NCBI GenBank assembly: GCA_027492735.1 | Contig: JAPUEE010000015.1 | Span: 1-64,000 of the forward strand | From: Candidatus Saccharimonadota bacterium | GTDB lineage: Bacteria > Patescibacteriota > Saccharimonadia > Saccharimonadales > Saccharimonadaceae | Reading direction: 5' to 3' | Length of the DNA: 64,000 nt | In this document: piece after piece, positions 1 through 8,277 of the stretch | How positions within the stretch are numbered: the first letter of the stretch is position 1 | Layout: each line of letters opens with the position of its first letter | The notes under the pieces: model-generated | The model's input: the letters and a program-made list of their open reading frames with translations, nothing else | Told to the model about the DNA's origin: nothing | Databases searched by the model: none | Position numbers and translations under genes: made by a program

Positions 1-470
1 CCAGTGGTCCTTCCGGCCCCCAAGGTCCAACTGGCAACCAAGGCGCCACTGGTGCTACCGGCATACAAGGCCTCCAAGGCAACCCTGGTTCAGTAGGTGC
101 AACCGGCTCTACCGGCCCTCAGGGTGCTACTGGACCAACTGGCTCGACAGGTCAGACTGGTGCAACGGGAGCAACCGGTGCTACCGGACCATCTGGTTCT
201 AATGGAGCCACAGGCGCCACTGGTCCAAGTGGTCCGAGTGGTGCTCCCTCAACCATACCGGGTGCCACAGGAGCGACGGGACCGGCAGGCAATCCCGCTA
301 CTAACCTCGTTCAGTCAGTCAATGGCCAACAGGGTACTGTCGTTCTCAACGCTGGCCATGTTAATGCTGTTGCTACTACTAGTACTGGCATGCGCCTTGA
401 CTACGGCACTTTAGCCAATCGTCCAGCCCCAGGTCAAGAAGGTAGATTCTATATCGTGGTACCGGAGTAA
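1..470 (+). CDS. Collagen-like / tail-fibre-like protein, C-terminal part (cassette A)
   Basis: The gene enters from the left edge; complete codons begin at base 3 and the frame runs to TAA at 468-470. It encodes an unbroken Gly-X-Y shaft ([20 protein letters not shown] and onward) to about base 290, then a short globular end containing [15 protein letters not shown] and ending [16 protein letters not shown]. The motif VxSVNGxxGxVVL is common in phage tail fibres. The paralogous shafts at 15956 and 19505 begin with a conserved TRLPTPG head, so this one probably does too, upstream of the window. It is followed 4 bases later by a hydrolase-like gene. Role inferred: an extended shaft of a surface or tail-like structure. 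The frame is certain, the function is not. Confidence 0.8.
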   Translation, partial: SGPSGPQGPTGNQGATGATGIQGLQGNPGSVGATGSTGPQGATGPTGSTGQTGATGATGATGPSGSNGATGATGPSGPSGAPSTIPGATGATGPAGNPATNLVQSVNGQQGTVVLNAGHVNAVATTSTGMRLDYGTLANRPAPGQEGRFYIVVPE

Positions 471-474
471 CCAG

Positions 475-1401
475 ATGGGAACGTACTATGACACGGGGAC
501 GCAGTGGATTCGGCTGCGCACAGGAGAAGTGAGCAATGGCGGTATATTACCACACGACATGTTTGTCGGTATGCTCAATAGCCCGCAGACAGAGGCAAAC
601 TGGGTTGCTACAGAAGCTGAGTGGGGTGGTGTGCGGGCGGGAATTCGACGCTCCTATTCTACGGGGATGCCGACAACGGCTCCGGTGGAGCTGACGAGCT
701 GCTATGGCAAGCGTGCGTCCTGGCATTCGATGAAAAGCACTTGGACAGATATGTCGAGCGGGGCAAACGACGCTGCGGTGACCAGTTTCTTGAACTCGAT
801 CCCGGCAGACCACGAGTTACTGCTCACCTATGCGCATGAGCCGGAAAATGACAACCCACTTGCAGAGGAAATTACGCGCTCGGCAGAATGGCGCGCTGCG
901 CAGGCTCATTTTTACGACCTGGTGAAATCGGTACGTCCGCAGACGCTAGTCGGGCCAGTTCTGATGAGTTATACGTTTGAGGCATCGTCGGGCCGAGTTT
1001 GGTCACGATGGGTGCCGCCGGTCGATAAGATGGATTTCTTTGGCCTTGACCCGTACAATCCGTACAAGTTCCCTGCGGTCGGCGCGCCGAATACATGGCG
1101 TGACTGGCCTATGGGTGCTGGCATGCCTATTTGGCAGCAGGCTTGTGATGACCTGGGTGTGCCAGGCGCGATAGGTGAGACGGCGTGCCACGAGGACGAG
1201 TCTGGTATCGGTCCTGCCCGCAAGGTTGCATGGCTGAACGGCGCGATTGCCTACTCGCTGGCGCACAAACATGTTGCGTTCTGTTACTTCAACTCTTACA
1301 AACCGGGTGATACTGCCGAGCCAATGCTACTGAACTCTAGCCCTCAGTCGCTGGCGGCCTGGGCGAATATCCTGAGCGCACACCAGAAAGGAGTGAAGTA
1401 A
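475..1401 (+). CDS. Glycoside-hydrolase-like protein (GH26-like TIM barrel fold suspected)
   Basis: 308 aa. It opens with a YYDTGTQW motif like those that end phage fibre modules, then a domain with features of clan-A glycosidases: TYAHEPEND at residues 118-126 (candidate acid/base Glu122 or Glu124), FFGLDPYNPY near 188-197, and AIGETACHED near 232-241 (candidate nucleophile Glu235). Spacing of the two acids (about 111-113 residues) suits a beta/alpha barrel. No signal peptide is visible. It lies between a collagen-like shaft and a lectin-like protein, so a role in cutting or binding host or matrix glycans is plausible. The family assignment is from motifs only; substrate is unknown. Confidence 0.55.
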   Translation: MGTYYDTGTQWIRLRTGEVSNGGILPHDMFVGMLNSPQTEANWVATEAEWGGVRAGIRRSYSTGMPTTAPVELTSCYGKRASWHSMKSTWTDMSSGANDAAVTSFLNSIPADHELLLTYAHEPENDNPLAEEITRSAEWRAAQAHFYDLVKSVRPQTLVGPVLMSYTFEASSGRVWSRWVPPVDKMDFFGLDPYNPYKFPAVGAPNTWRDWPMGAGMPIWQQACDDLGVPGAIGETACHEDESGIGPARKVAWLNGAIAYSLAHKHVAFCYFNSYKPGDTAEPMLLNSSPQSLAAWANILSAHQKGVK

Positions 1402-2750
1402 TGGCGATTCTCGCAACACAAGATTTCGATAGTTTGAGTGAAAGTCAGACGATCAATACAGCAGCGCTCGGCGGTGCGCCGTGGGCAGTTTTTGCACCTG
1501 GTACAGCTCTAACCGCCTTAGGCTCATCGGCAGCTCACGGCGCCCGTGGTGCCTATATCGCACCTGCCGCGGCAGTAGCCCGTGTGGAGTGGGGCGAGTC
1601 GGTGACAACGGCTACGAGAGTGTGCAGCTTTTACTTTCGACTACTGGTTAATGGTGGTGCAATTACCTACCTGGCTACTCTATACGAAGGTGGAACTGGC
1701 CGTGCTGACTGGCGTATCAATGCTGACCGTACCGTAACGCTCCGTAATGCTGGGACGGCTACGGGCGGGGCGTCACCTGAAGCGCTCGCTATGAACACCT
1801 GGTACCGAGCAGAATGGATGACGAGTACAAGTGGTCAAGAACTCCGTATTTATGAGGGCGAGAATACGACACCATATATTACGCGTAGCGGTACGCTCAC
1901 GAATAATTCGCATGACCACTTGGCTTGCGGTATCGTGTCCACGCCAAACGGACATTCGCTTGATGTAGACACGGTGCGTATTGCTGATGACTGGACGGTA
2001 CCGCATGTACCACCAGTGCCAACAGTACTAATACATGAACCATTCGAGGGTGATACGAATGGTGGAAATATAACAACGGCAAATTCGACAGCCAGTGTTG
2101 TGTCAGGAGTTACTCCAGTATTTAGTACGACTTCTATCGAAGGGTTACTTGCGGCCATCTTTACCCCCGCAGGTTCGTACTCACGGCTTGAATTTGCTCA
2201 TAACAGTGTAACGACGGCCTGGTATTCGATGTATCTCCGTATACCGGCATTGCCCGAAGCGAACTCTTATATAGCTGCATTTTATGACGGGCCTGGCCTT
2301 GGTGCGAACAAAATTGGCGATGTGCGTATCAATACCAACGGAACGGTGAGCGTTCGAGACAATAATACGGCAGTTATTACCTCGACAGCTGCATTGACAC
2401 CAAATGTCTGGCATCGGCTGGCGGTTCGTGTTACGCCGAATGTCGCAAACGGTCTAGAGCTCAAGCTCTATATTGGTGCAAACCGTCACGGTACGACACC
2501 AGACTATGCGGGCACGGCAAACTCTACCCGTAATTTCCCAGTGATGTATCTATATGCAGGGGTTACCAGCGCCAGTACGATACAACTGTCGATAGATTAT
2601 TTACAGGGCAGTGTCACTGCCGAACCAGATCCTCTTGATATGCCCCTCAATCCTTATTGGCAGTACGATACCGGTACTGAATGGGTCGATGTCACACCCG
2701 ATGTTTATTATGACAACGGGACAGGATGGGTGAATATTAATGAATCGTAG
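1401..2750 (+). CDS. Protein with two tandem LamG/concanavalin-like domains
   Basis: 449 aa, start overlapping the previous stop by one base (taATG), with AAGGAG upstream. Two similar modules are seen at about residues 5-200 and 210-410. Both have the sequence style of concanavalin A-like/LamG jelly rolls: a start with repeated small residues, TWYRAEW- or VWHRLAV-type strands, and a closing VDTVRIADD or IDYLQG strand. The C-terminus carries two copies of a short Y-D-x-G-T-x-W motif, matching the N-terminus of the neighbouring hydrolase-like protein. No signal peptide. Probable carbohydrate-binding partner in the same cassette; ligand unknown. Confidence 0.6.
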   Translation: MAILATQDFDSLSESQTINTAALGGAPWAVFAPGTALTALGSSAAHGARGAYIAPAAAVARVEWGESVTTATRVCSFYFRLLVNGGAITYLATLYEGGTGRADWRINADRTVTLRNAGTATGGASPEALAMNTWYRAEWMTSTSGQELRIYEGENTTPYITRSGTLTNNSHDHLACGIVSTPNGHSLDVDTVRIADDWTVPHVPPVPTVLIHEPFEGDTNGGNITTANSTASVVSGVTPVFSTTSIEGLLAAIFTPAGSYSRLEFAHNSVTTAWYSMYLRIPALPEANSYIAAFYDGPGLGANKIGDVRINTNGTVSVRDNNTAVITSTAALTPNVWHRLAVRVTPNVANGLELKLYIGANRHGTTPDYAGTANSTRNFPVMYLYAGVTSASTIQLSIDYLQGSVTAEPDPLDMPLNPYWQYDTGTEWVDVTPDVYYDNGTGWVNINES

Positions 2751-2783
2751 GAGCTCACGACGAATCGGTGAATAGATAAAGTA

Positions 2784-2812
2784 TTGCACCGGCAAAGCGC
2801 TTGTGGTAGTAT
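2784..2812 (+). promoter_or_regulatory. Promoter for the gene at 2840
   Basis: TTGCAC at 2784-2789 and TAGTAT at 2807-2812 are separated by 17 bases. An AAAGGTGG ribosome binding site at 2830-2837 precedes the ATG at 2840, so this transcript has a short leader. Confidence 0.5.
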
Positions 2813-2839
2813 GGAAACAATAGATAAGAAAGGTGGGTA

Positions 2840-3622
2840 ATGGATATTTCAGGAATGTTTAACGAAGCTAGCCCAAATTCAGACGGCAGCGAAACAGCTA
2901 ATGTAGATGCTAATCCTAGCTCTTCTCCAGTTGTCGACGTCAATAGTCTACTGGGTGATGATGCTAACGGAACAGCTCCGACGTCGACTGATGATAATGC
3001 CGCTGCAACCGGTGACGATCAGTCAGTGGCAAGCTTTGACCCTCTAGACGTTATCGTTCCTAATGAGACTATTACTACAAATGATTCAACCGTAGTAGGA
3101 GAGGCCAAAGAACTAGAGCCAGAAGAAGACTCGAGTGAGCCAACAGTCGAACCATTCATTCCAGAACCAGCAGTACAACCTGAAATACCATCAGCTCCAG
3201 AAATGGTAGTTGCGCCAGAACCAGTACCAGCTCCCATTGAGGACACCGAGAAAACTGATTTTATCAAAACCTATACGGCTGAGTATGACGAAGCATTATC
3301 GCGAGCTACTGATTCTATTCAAAAAATGCTCGACTCGGTTGATAAATCAATTCACGAAAAACTTCCTGATATATCTATTCCAGAAGAGGCTAATGAGTTC
3401 CTAAAGAAACCGCCAACTGACAACAAAGTTGAAAAATTTGAGGACGTCCGAGAATTAGTCCGAGAGGTTATGGAGCGTGCTAACGAAGCTAAACAACAAT
3501 CAGAAGCTGCTGCCGCTGAGGCTTCTCAAATTTATGACGAAGTTCAAGCTTTCAAGCATGATACCAAACAGCAAATTGCCAATCTGACTGGCGACAACGT
3601 AGCGCAAGCTGCTAGTTTGTGA
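2840..3622 (+). CDS. Acidic, proline-rich coiled-coil protein of unknown function
   Basis: 260 aa with no family I recognise. The first roughly 80 residues are Ser/Asp/Asn/Thr-rich and acidic. Residues about 90-135 are rich in Pro and Glu (PEPAVQPEIPSAPEMV). The C-terminal half is charged and helical (IQKMLDSVDKSIHEKLP, and the Glu/Ala-rich stretch after residue 200), probably a coiled coil. There is no signal peptide or membrane segment. It stands between the first surface cassette and pyrophosphatase with its own promoter. It may be a structural or scaffolding protein; that is a guess from composition. Confidence 0.6.
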   Translation: MDISGMFNEASPNSDGSETANVDANPSSSPVVDVNSLLGDDANGTAPTSTDDNAAATGDDQSVASFDPLDVIVPNETITTNDSTVVGEAKELEPEEDSSEPTVEPFIPEPAVQPEIPSAPEMVVAPEPVPAPIEDTEKTDFIKTYTAEYDEALSRATDSIQKMLDSVDKSIHEKLPDISIPEEANEFLKKPPTDNKVEKFEDVRELVREVMERANEAKQQSEAAAAEASQIYDEVQAFKHDTKQQIANLTGDNVAQAASL

Positions 3623-3674
3623 TATAATATCAATTAGTAGATAAAATAATTCTCTCATAATAAGGAGGCCCTCT

Positions 3675-4202
3675 ATGGATTGGAATCAAGTTTTAGATGC
3701 TGGCGATGTTGACGGTGGTATTATCAATGTTGTCATCGAAATTCCGGCTGGCTCAAATAATAAAATCGAATGGAAGCGTAATTTAAAGGTCTTTACTATT
3801 GATCGGGTTGAGCCAAAAATCTTTGCGAAACCTACTAACTATGGATTCATTCCACAAACTCTCGACGAAGACGGCGATGAGTTGGACGCATTGATTATTA
3901 CTAATGAACCATTACCAACCGGAGTCTATCTAGAAGCTCGAATTATTGGTGTAATGAGATTTGTCGATGACGGCGAAGTCGATGATAAAGTAGTCGTGGT
4001 TCCCGCCGATGATCGTAGTACCGGCAATGCTATTAAAACGTTGGCAGACTTGCCTGAGCAAACTATCAAACAAATTGAGCATCATTTTACTCACTACAAA
4101 GATCTCAAGAAGCCGGGATCTACTGTGGTCAAGGGTTGGGAAGATATCGAAACAGCTAAACAGATTATTCGTGAGAGCCAGGAGCGATGGACGAACAAGT
4201 AG
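3675..4202 (+). CDS. ppa: Inorganic pyrophosphatase (family I)
   Basis: 175 aa, the normal bacterial length. It hydrolyses pyrophosphate to phosphate in the cytoplasm and so drives biosynthetic reactions. The catalytic set of the family is present: Glu22, Lys30, Glu32, Arg44, Tyr56, the DGDELDAL signature at 66-73 (Asp66, Asp68, Asp71), then Asp98, Asp103 and Lys105. A strong AAGGAGG site lies 9 bases before ATG 3675, and a likely extended -10 (TGTGATATAAT, ending 3628) lies upstream. The 3' end overlaps the next gene by 16 bases, which suggests translational coupling. Confidence 0.96.
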   Translation: MDWNQVLDAGDVDGGIINVVIEIPAGSNNKIEWKRNLKVFTIDRVEPKIFAKPTNYGFIPQTLDEDGDELDALIITNEPLPTGVYLEARIIGVMRFVDDGEVDDKVVVVPADDRSTGNAIKTLADLPEQTIKQIEHHFTHYKDLKKPGSTVVKGWEDIETAKQIIRESQERWTNK

Positions 4203-4681
4203 TACTAACTCATCAAAACGTTTATTTTACGGTTGCCAACATCCTGGTCCTCAACGAAAAGAACCAATTGTTAGTATTGCGTCGTTCTGAATGGAAGAAA
4301 ATTCCCGGAACTGATTACAGGCCAGATTTGTCACGAGCTACTGATCTACCTGGCGGCATAGTTGGCGATGATCGTAGTGAAGACGTGACAACTGGTGCCC
4401 TACGCGAGTTATTCGAAGAAACTGGTATCGAAGCTTCTTTTGATCAGGCTAGATTAGCCTATGCTGAAACTAGTTATCGAGAACACGGTGAGCGCTCTCA
4501 GGCTCGATTAGTATATTTACTGAAACTTGATGATACGCCGACAGTAGAGTTGAGTTGGGAGCATGAGAGTTTTGAGTGGTTGCCTATCGCAGAGCTTGCC
4601 GGTAGCAACTATTTGCACTCGAGCGTGCATCGTCGAGCGGTCGACTATGTTATGGCTCATCCAACTATTTTCAATATATAG
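4187..4681 (+). CDS. Nudix hydrolase
   Basis: 164 aa. The Nudix box is at about residues 52-78: PGGIVGD..., then a Glu, seven residues, and RELFEETGI, i.e. the metal-binding REUxEExGU core. The distance between the first Gly and the first Glu is longer than the standard five residues, a small insertion. The start lies inside ppa, so the two are co-expressed. Substrate cannot be read from sequence; a (d)NTP or nucleoside-diphosphate derivative is usual. It is one of four Nudix genes in this window. Confidence 0.85.
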   Translation: MDEQVVLTHQNVYFTVANILVLNEKNQLLVLRRSEWKKIPGTDYRPDLSRATDLPGGIVGDDRSEDVTTGALRELFEETGIEASFDQARLAYAETSYREHGERSQARLVYLLKLDDTPTVELSWEHESFEWLPIAELAGSNYLHSSVHRRAVDYVMAHPTIFNI

Positions 4682-4686
4682 AACAG

Positions 4687-6261
4687 TTAGCTTTTCTTCG
4701 TATCAGTTTTGTTCGTAGATTTTGGTTTGACTCGGCTACGTTGCCAAGGCATCTTTTTGGGCTGAGGTGCTATCGGTTTTATCGCAACGTCTATATTCTC
4801 GCGACGCAACTGAGAGCGCAGTTTATTGCGAGCATGAGGCGTCGTAATTTTACGAAGCCACCCTAAATTAGGGAGGATATTACGACGCGTTAGAACCTCA
4901 ATAACGTCACCAGATTTTAATTCAGTATCAAATTTGGCGATCTTGCCATTGATACGGAAGCCACTCGCTCGGGCGGCGAGTTCGGAGTGGACCTGATAGG
5001 CAAAATCGAGTGGTAATGCGCCAGCTGGCAAGTCAAATATATCGCCACGCGGAGTATAAACAAAGATTCGATCACCAAACAGGTTGATTTTTAGAGCGTC
5101 AAAGTCTACTTTTTCGCCAGCTCGGAGTCGTGCGGCAGCTTCCTGGAGATCGCGGATCCACATTAGGTCAACTGGTAATGGGGCCAGGCCACCTTTTTGA
5201 TACACCTCAGTTAGTTTATGCTCATTGTAATGGAACGATGCGGCGAGTCCTCGCTCGGCATACTCATGCATGTCACGAGTCCGGATCTGAAATTCGACGA
5301 TCTGTCCCTGATGGGTTTCTACAGTAGTATGTAATGCTTGATAGCCATTGGGTTTAGGTCGAGCGATGTAGTCCTTTATCCGTCCTACGAGTGGCGTATA
5401 GAGCTGATGCAGAAGACCGAGCACCAAATAGCAAGTGGGGATATCGTCAACAATGACCCGCAAGGCGATGAGATCGTAGACGTCATCCAGCGTTTGGCGC
5501 TTGCGAAGCTTCTTGTGGAGTGAATAGACAGATTTTATTCGCCCATCCATTTCGAAACGTAGCTTCTCTTTGGTTAGTTCGACTTTTACTTCGCTACGTA
5601 CTTTGTCGAGTTTCTTTTTCGATGCACCGAGTCGCTGATCTATTTCATTCCGTAATTTGTTATAGCGTTTTGGTGCCAAATAATGAAAACTGATATCTTC
5701 AATCTCTACACGAACACGACCCATATTGAGGCGATCTGCTAATGGTCCAAAAACTTCGAGGCTTTCACGAGCTTTTTTCAGCTGTCTCTCCGGTGTCTGA
5801 TGCTCTAGGGTTCTGAGATTGTGGAGTCTATCGGCTAGTTTGATGATAATAACACGCACATCAGACCCGGTAGCGACGAGGAGTTTGGTGAGATTGTCTT
5901 TGGTGGCAGGTAGATAGGTAGTGATATCGCTACGGCCTGCTCGTGCTGCCGAGACTTTGGTTACGCCGTCGACGAGGAGCGCGACATTTTTGCCGAATTT
6001 GTCAGCAATCTCAGACAGATCGACATCGGTGTCTTCGGCGACATCATGGAGTAATCCTGCGACAACAGTATCGATATCCATATCCCATTCCATTAGAATA
6101 TTAGCAACAGCGATCGGATGTGAAATATACTCTTCGCCACTGAGACGCTTTTGACCGGTATGTTTTTCAGTTGCAAATTCGAGGGCGGCCTGAACACGGG
6201 CGAGATCTGACTTTTTCGTAAATTTCTCCTTGGAAAGGCGACCAAATTCTGCATTACTCAT
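4687..6261 (-). CDS. RelA/SpoT-type (p)ppGpp synthetase/hydrolase lacking the ACT end
   Basis: 524 aa. Order: HD hydrolase domain (His34, His48, LHDVAED with His72-Asp73), synthetase domain with RIKDYIARPKPNGYQALHT, then a TGS domain (GDRIFVYTPRGDIFDLPAGA) and a short helical end. Both catalytic domains look intact, so it should make and degrade the stringent-response alarmone. Long Rel proteins are usually over 700 aa; the zinc-finger and ACT/RRM end is missing and the protein stops after a basic tail. The ATG at 6261 follows a TGCTACAAT extended -10 by 6 bases with no Shine-Dalgarno, so the mRNA is probably leaderless. Divergent from gap. Confidence 0.93.
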   Translation of the reverse strand: MSNAEFGRLSKEKFTKKSDLARVQAALEFATEKHTGQKRLSGEEYISHPIAVANILMEWDMDIDTVVAGLLHDVAEDTDVDLSEIADKFGKNVALLVDGVTKVSAARAGRSDITTYLPATKDNLTKLLVATGSDVRVIIIKLADRLHNLRTLEHQTPERQLKKARESLEVFGPLADRLNMGRVRVEIEDISFHYLAPKRYNKLRNEIDQRLGASKKKLDKVRSEVKVELTKEKLRFEMDGRIKSVYSLHKKLRKRQTLDDVYDLIALRVIVDDIPTCYLVLGLLHQLYTPLVGRIKDYIARPKPNGYQALHTTVETHQGQIVEFQIRTRDMHEYAERGLAASFHYNEHKLTEVYQKGGLAPLPVDLMWIRDLQEAAARLRAGEKVDFDALKINLFGDRIFVYTPRGDIFDLPAGALPLDFAYQVHSELAARASGFRINGKIAKFDTELKSGDVIEVLTRRNILPNLGWLRKITTPHARNKLRSQLRRENIDVAIKPIAPQPKKMPWQRSRVKPKSTNKTDTKKS

Positions 6262-6267
6262 ACATCT

Positions 6268-6276
6268 ATTGTAGCA
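6268..6276 (-). promoter_or_regulatory. Extended -10 of the rel gene (leaderless start)
   Basis: On the minus strand TGCTACAAT is followed by six bases (AGATGT) and then the ATG at 6261. No ribosome binding site fits between them. Confidence 0.6.
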
Positions 6277-6285
6277 TTATTCAAC

Positions 6286-6314
6286 TTGCGTCGACTCTCG
6301 TGAGATGGTAAAAT
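6286..6314 (+). promoter_or_regulatory. gap promoter
   Basis: TTGCGT at 6286-6291 and TAAAAT at 6309-6314 are 17 bases apart. A GGGAGGG ribosome binding site sits just before ATG 6342. Divergent from the rel promoter. Confidence 0.55.
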
Positions 6315-6341
6315 AAAAGCATTAACGAAACGGGAGGGATA

Positions 6342-7355
6342 ATGGCAACCAAGGTAGCGATTAATGGTTTTGGACGAATCGGGCGCAATGCATTTAAAAT
6401 TGCACTAAATCGAGACGATATTGAGATCGTAGCCTTGAATGATTTGACGGACAATAAAGCTCTAGCGCACCTGTTGAAATACGATAGCACCTATGGGATT
6501 TATGACCATGAGGTGAGCTACGATGATGATGGTGTCATCGTAGATGGCAAACATTTCAAGGTATTGTCGGTCAAGAATCCAGCCGAACTGCCATGGCGAG
6601 ATCTGGGTGTTGATGTTGTCATCGAATCAACCGGTTTATTTGTCGACCCGGCCAAGGCCCATGCGCATATCGATGCTGGTGCGAAAAAAGTCATTATCAG
6701 TGCTCCAGCCAAGGGCGAAGGTGCTGAAACGATCGTCATCGGTGTTAATGATGACAAACTCGGTGAAGCCGGCGATATTGTCAGTAATGCTTCGTGCACG
6801 ACTAACTGTATCGCGCCGGTCATGGCAGTGCTCGAGAATCACTTTGGTGTACAAAAAGCTATGATGACAACGGTTCATTCCTATACCCAGGATCAGCGAT
6901 TACTCGACGCGCCTCACAGCGATCCACGCCGTATGCGTTCAGCTGCAGTGAATATCGTGCCGACTTCGACGGGTGCTTCGATTGCTGCGACCGAAACGAT
7001 CCCTGCGCTAAAAGGTAAATTTGGCGGACTGAGTTTGCGTGTGCCAACGCCAGTCGTTTCCATCTCAGACTTTGTTGTCCTATTGAAACGCCGCACAACC
7101 AAAGAGGAAATCAACGAAGTAATGCGCAAGGCAGCCAGTGAACCATACTACCAAGGTATTTTGGACGTGACCGACGAAGAGCTAGTGTCGAGTGACTTTA
7201 TCGGGAATTCTTGCTCGAGTACTGTTGATCTCAACCTAACTGATGTTGTCGATGGTGATTTGGTAAAGGTCGTCAGTTGGTATGATAACGAGTGGGGCTA
7301 TAGTAATCGCCTCGTCGAACTAACCGCTGATGTAGCGAAAACATTGGAGCAATAA
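6342..7355 (+). CDS. gap: Glyceraldehyde-3-phosphate dehydrogenase
   Basis: 337 aa, normal length. It oxidises glyceraldehyde-3-phosphate to 1,3-bisphosphoglycerate using NAD(P). The Rossmann motif GFGRIGR is at residues 9-15. An Asp at 34 (ALND) favours NAD over NADP. The active-site SCTTNCIAP places the catalytic Cys at 152, and the C-terminal WYDNEWGYSNR is conserved. It has its own promoter and a strong ribosome binding site, and is followed 4 bases later by rpiB. It heads the central carbon cluster. Confidence 0.98.
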   Translation: MATKVAINGFGRIGRNAFKIALNRDDIEIVALNDLTDNKALAHLLKYDSTYGIYDHEVSYDDDGVIVDGKHFKVLSVKNPAELPWRDLGVDVVIESTGLFVDPAKAHAHIDAGAKKVIISAPAKGEGAETIVIGVNDDKLGEAGDIVSNASCTTNCIAPVMAVLENHFGVQKAMMTTVHSYTQDQRLLDAPHSDPRRMRSAAVNIVPTSTGASIAATETIPALKGKFGGLSLRVPTPVVSISDFVVLLKRRTTKEEINEVMRKAASEPYYQGILDVTDEELVSSDFIGNSCSSTVDLNLTDVVDGDLVKVVSWYDNEWGYSNRLVELTADVAKTLEQ

Positions 7356-7359
7356 TATA

Positions 7360-7815
7360 GTGAAAATTTATCTCGGCGCCGATCACAAAGGATTTCACCT
7401 AAAGAATAAAGTATTTGCCTATTTGCAAAAACGTGGTTTTGAGGTGGAAGACGTCAGCGGTAAAGAGTTAGATCCCGGTGACGACTTTCCGCAATTTGCG
7501 GCGGCGGCGGCCTTGAAAATTATAGGTGATGACGATGACAACGCCAGAGGGGTTTTACTCTGCGGCGGTGGTCAAGGCATGGCGATGGCAGCCAATCGGT
7601 TCAAAGGCATCCGTGCAATTGTTGCCGCAACGAGCGAGGACGCGCGTTGGGGTCGTAATGATAACGATGCCAACGTTCTATCCCTGCCGGCACGAACGCT
7701 CGAGAATGACGATGACCAATATTGGCAAGATATCATAGATACGTTTCTCGGCACTGAGTTTAGCTCTGCAGCACGTTTTGTGAGGCGCAACAAAGAACTC
7801 GATCAACTCTCGTAA
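7360..7815 (+). CDS. rpiB: Ribose-5-phosphate isomerase B (RpiB/LacAB family)
   Basis: 151 aa with GTG start 4 bases after the gap stop. It interconverts ribose-5-phosphate and ribulose-5-phosphate. The family opening IYLGADHKGFHLK is at residues 3-15. The catalytic Cys68 lies in LLCGGGQGMAMAANRFKGIRA, and Asn residues near NDNDANVLSLP match the substrate-binding loop. The active-site loop is CGGGQG rather than the usual CGTGIG, so a related sugar-phosphate isomerase cannot be excluded. Its neighbours (Rpe, transketolase) support the pentose phosphate role. Confidence 0.88.
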   Translation: MKIYLGADHKGFHLKNKVFAYLQKRGFEVEDVSGKELDPGDDFPQFAAAAALKIIGDDDDNARGVLLCGGGQGMAMAANRFKGIRAIVAATSEDARWGRNDNDANVLSLPARTLENDDDQYWQDIIDTFLGTEFSSAARFVRRNKELDQLS

Positions 7816-7826
7816 AGTCCTTGTGC

Positions 7827-7832
7827 TACAAT
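7827..7832 (+). promoter_or_regulatory. Extended -10 before the Nudix gene at 7839
   Basis: TGTGCTACAAT ends at 7832 and the ATG starts 6 bases later at 7839, with no ribosome binding site. This rules against the upstream TTG at 7821 as start. Confidence 0.6.
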
Positions 7833-7838
7833 GGAATC

Positions 7839-8273
7839 ATGAGTCAATCCGAAGTTAATCTACGCGTTGCTGCCAAGGCTGTTATTGTAAAAAATGGCAA
7901 AGTCCTGTTGCTACGAGAGGCTTCTACGTATACAGAGGGTACAAATATTGGAAAATGGGGAATTCCTGGCGGAAGGATCGAAGCCGCAGAATCATTTTTT
8001 GATGGTCTACGCCGTGAAGTTCGCGAGGAGACTGGTCTAGATGTTGAGATCGGCGATCCGGTTCATATTGGCGAGTGGTGGCCAACTATTCATGATGTAA
8101 AAAATCACATTGTCGCTCTGTTTGTGCTATGTGAGCCGCTTCACGAAACCGTAACGTTGAGCGAAGAACATGATGTGTCTGCATGGGTAGGACAGGATGA
8201 TTTGGCTAACTATAATGTCATGCCGCCAGATGACGAAGTAATAGCAAAGGCTTTAGCTGGTGCGGTAAAATAG
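7839..8273 (+). CDS. Nudix hydrolase (MutT-like)
   Basis: 144 aa when started at ATG 7839 (MSQSEVNLRVAAKAV). The frame is open to TTG 7821, but a -10 element occupies that stretch. The Nudix box is canonical: PGGRIEAAESFFDGLRREVR followed by EETGLD, metal-binding glutamates included. It likely removes a nucleoside diphosphate linked to another group; substrate unknown. It sits inside the pentose-phosphate gene block but with its own putative leaderless start, so it may be transcribed apart from gap-rpiB. Confidence 0.85.
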   Translation: MSQSEVNLRVAAKAVIVKNGKVLLLREASTYTEGTNIGKWGIPGGRIEAAESFFDGLRREVREETGLDVEIGDPVHIGEWWPTIHDVKNHIVALFVLCEPLHETVTLSEEHDVSAWVGQDDLANYNVMPPDDEVIAKALAGAVK

Positions 8274-8277
8274 GCTT

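Noticed and set aside
97-414. ATG-initiated open frame of 105 codons
   Set aside because: It lies out of frame over the Gly-X-Y coding frame (codons starting at base 3), and repetitive collagen-type DNA leaves several frames open. The same applies to long open frames at 16233, 16324, 16621, 19727 and 19825.
3-470. Eukaryotic-type collagen or contamination
   Set aside because: Bacterial collagen-like proteins rich in Gly-Thr/Ala-Gly triplets are common, and the flanking genes have bacterial ribosome binding sites and operon overlaps.
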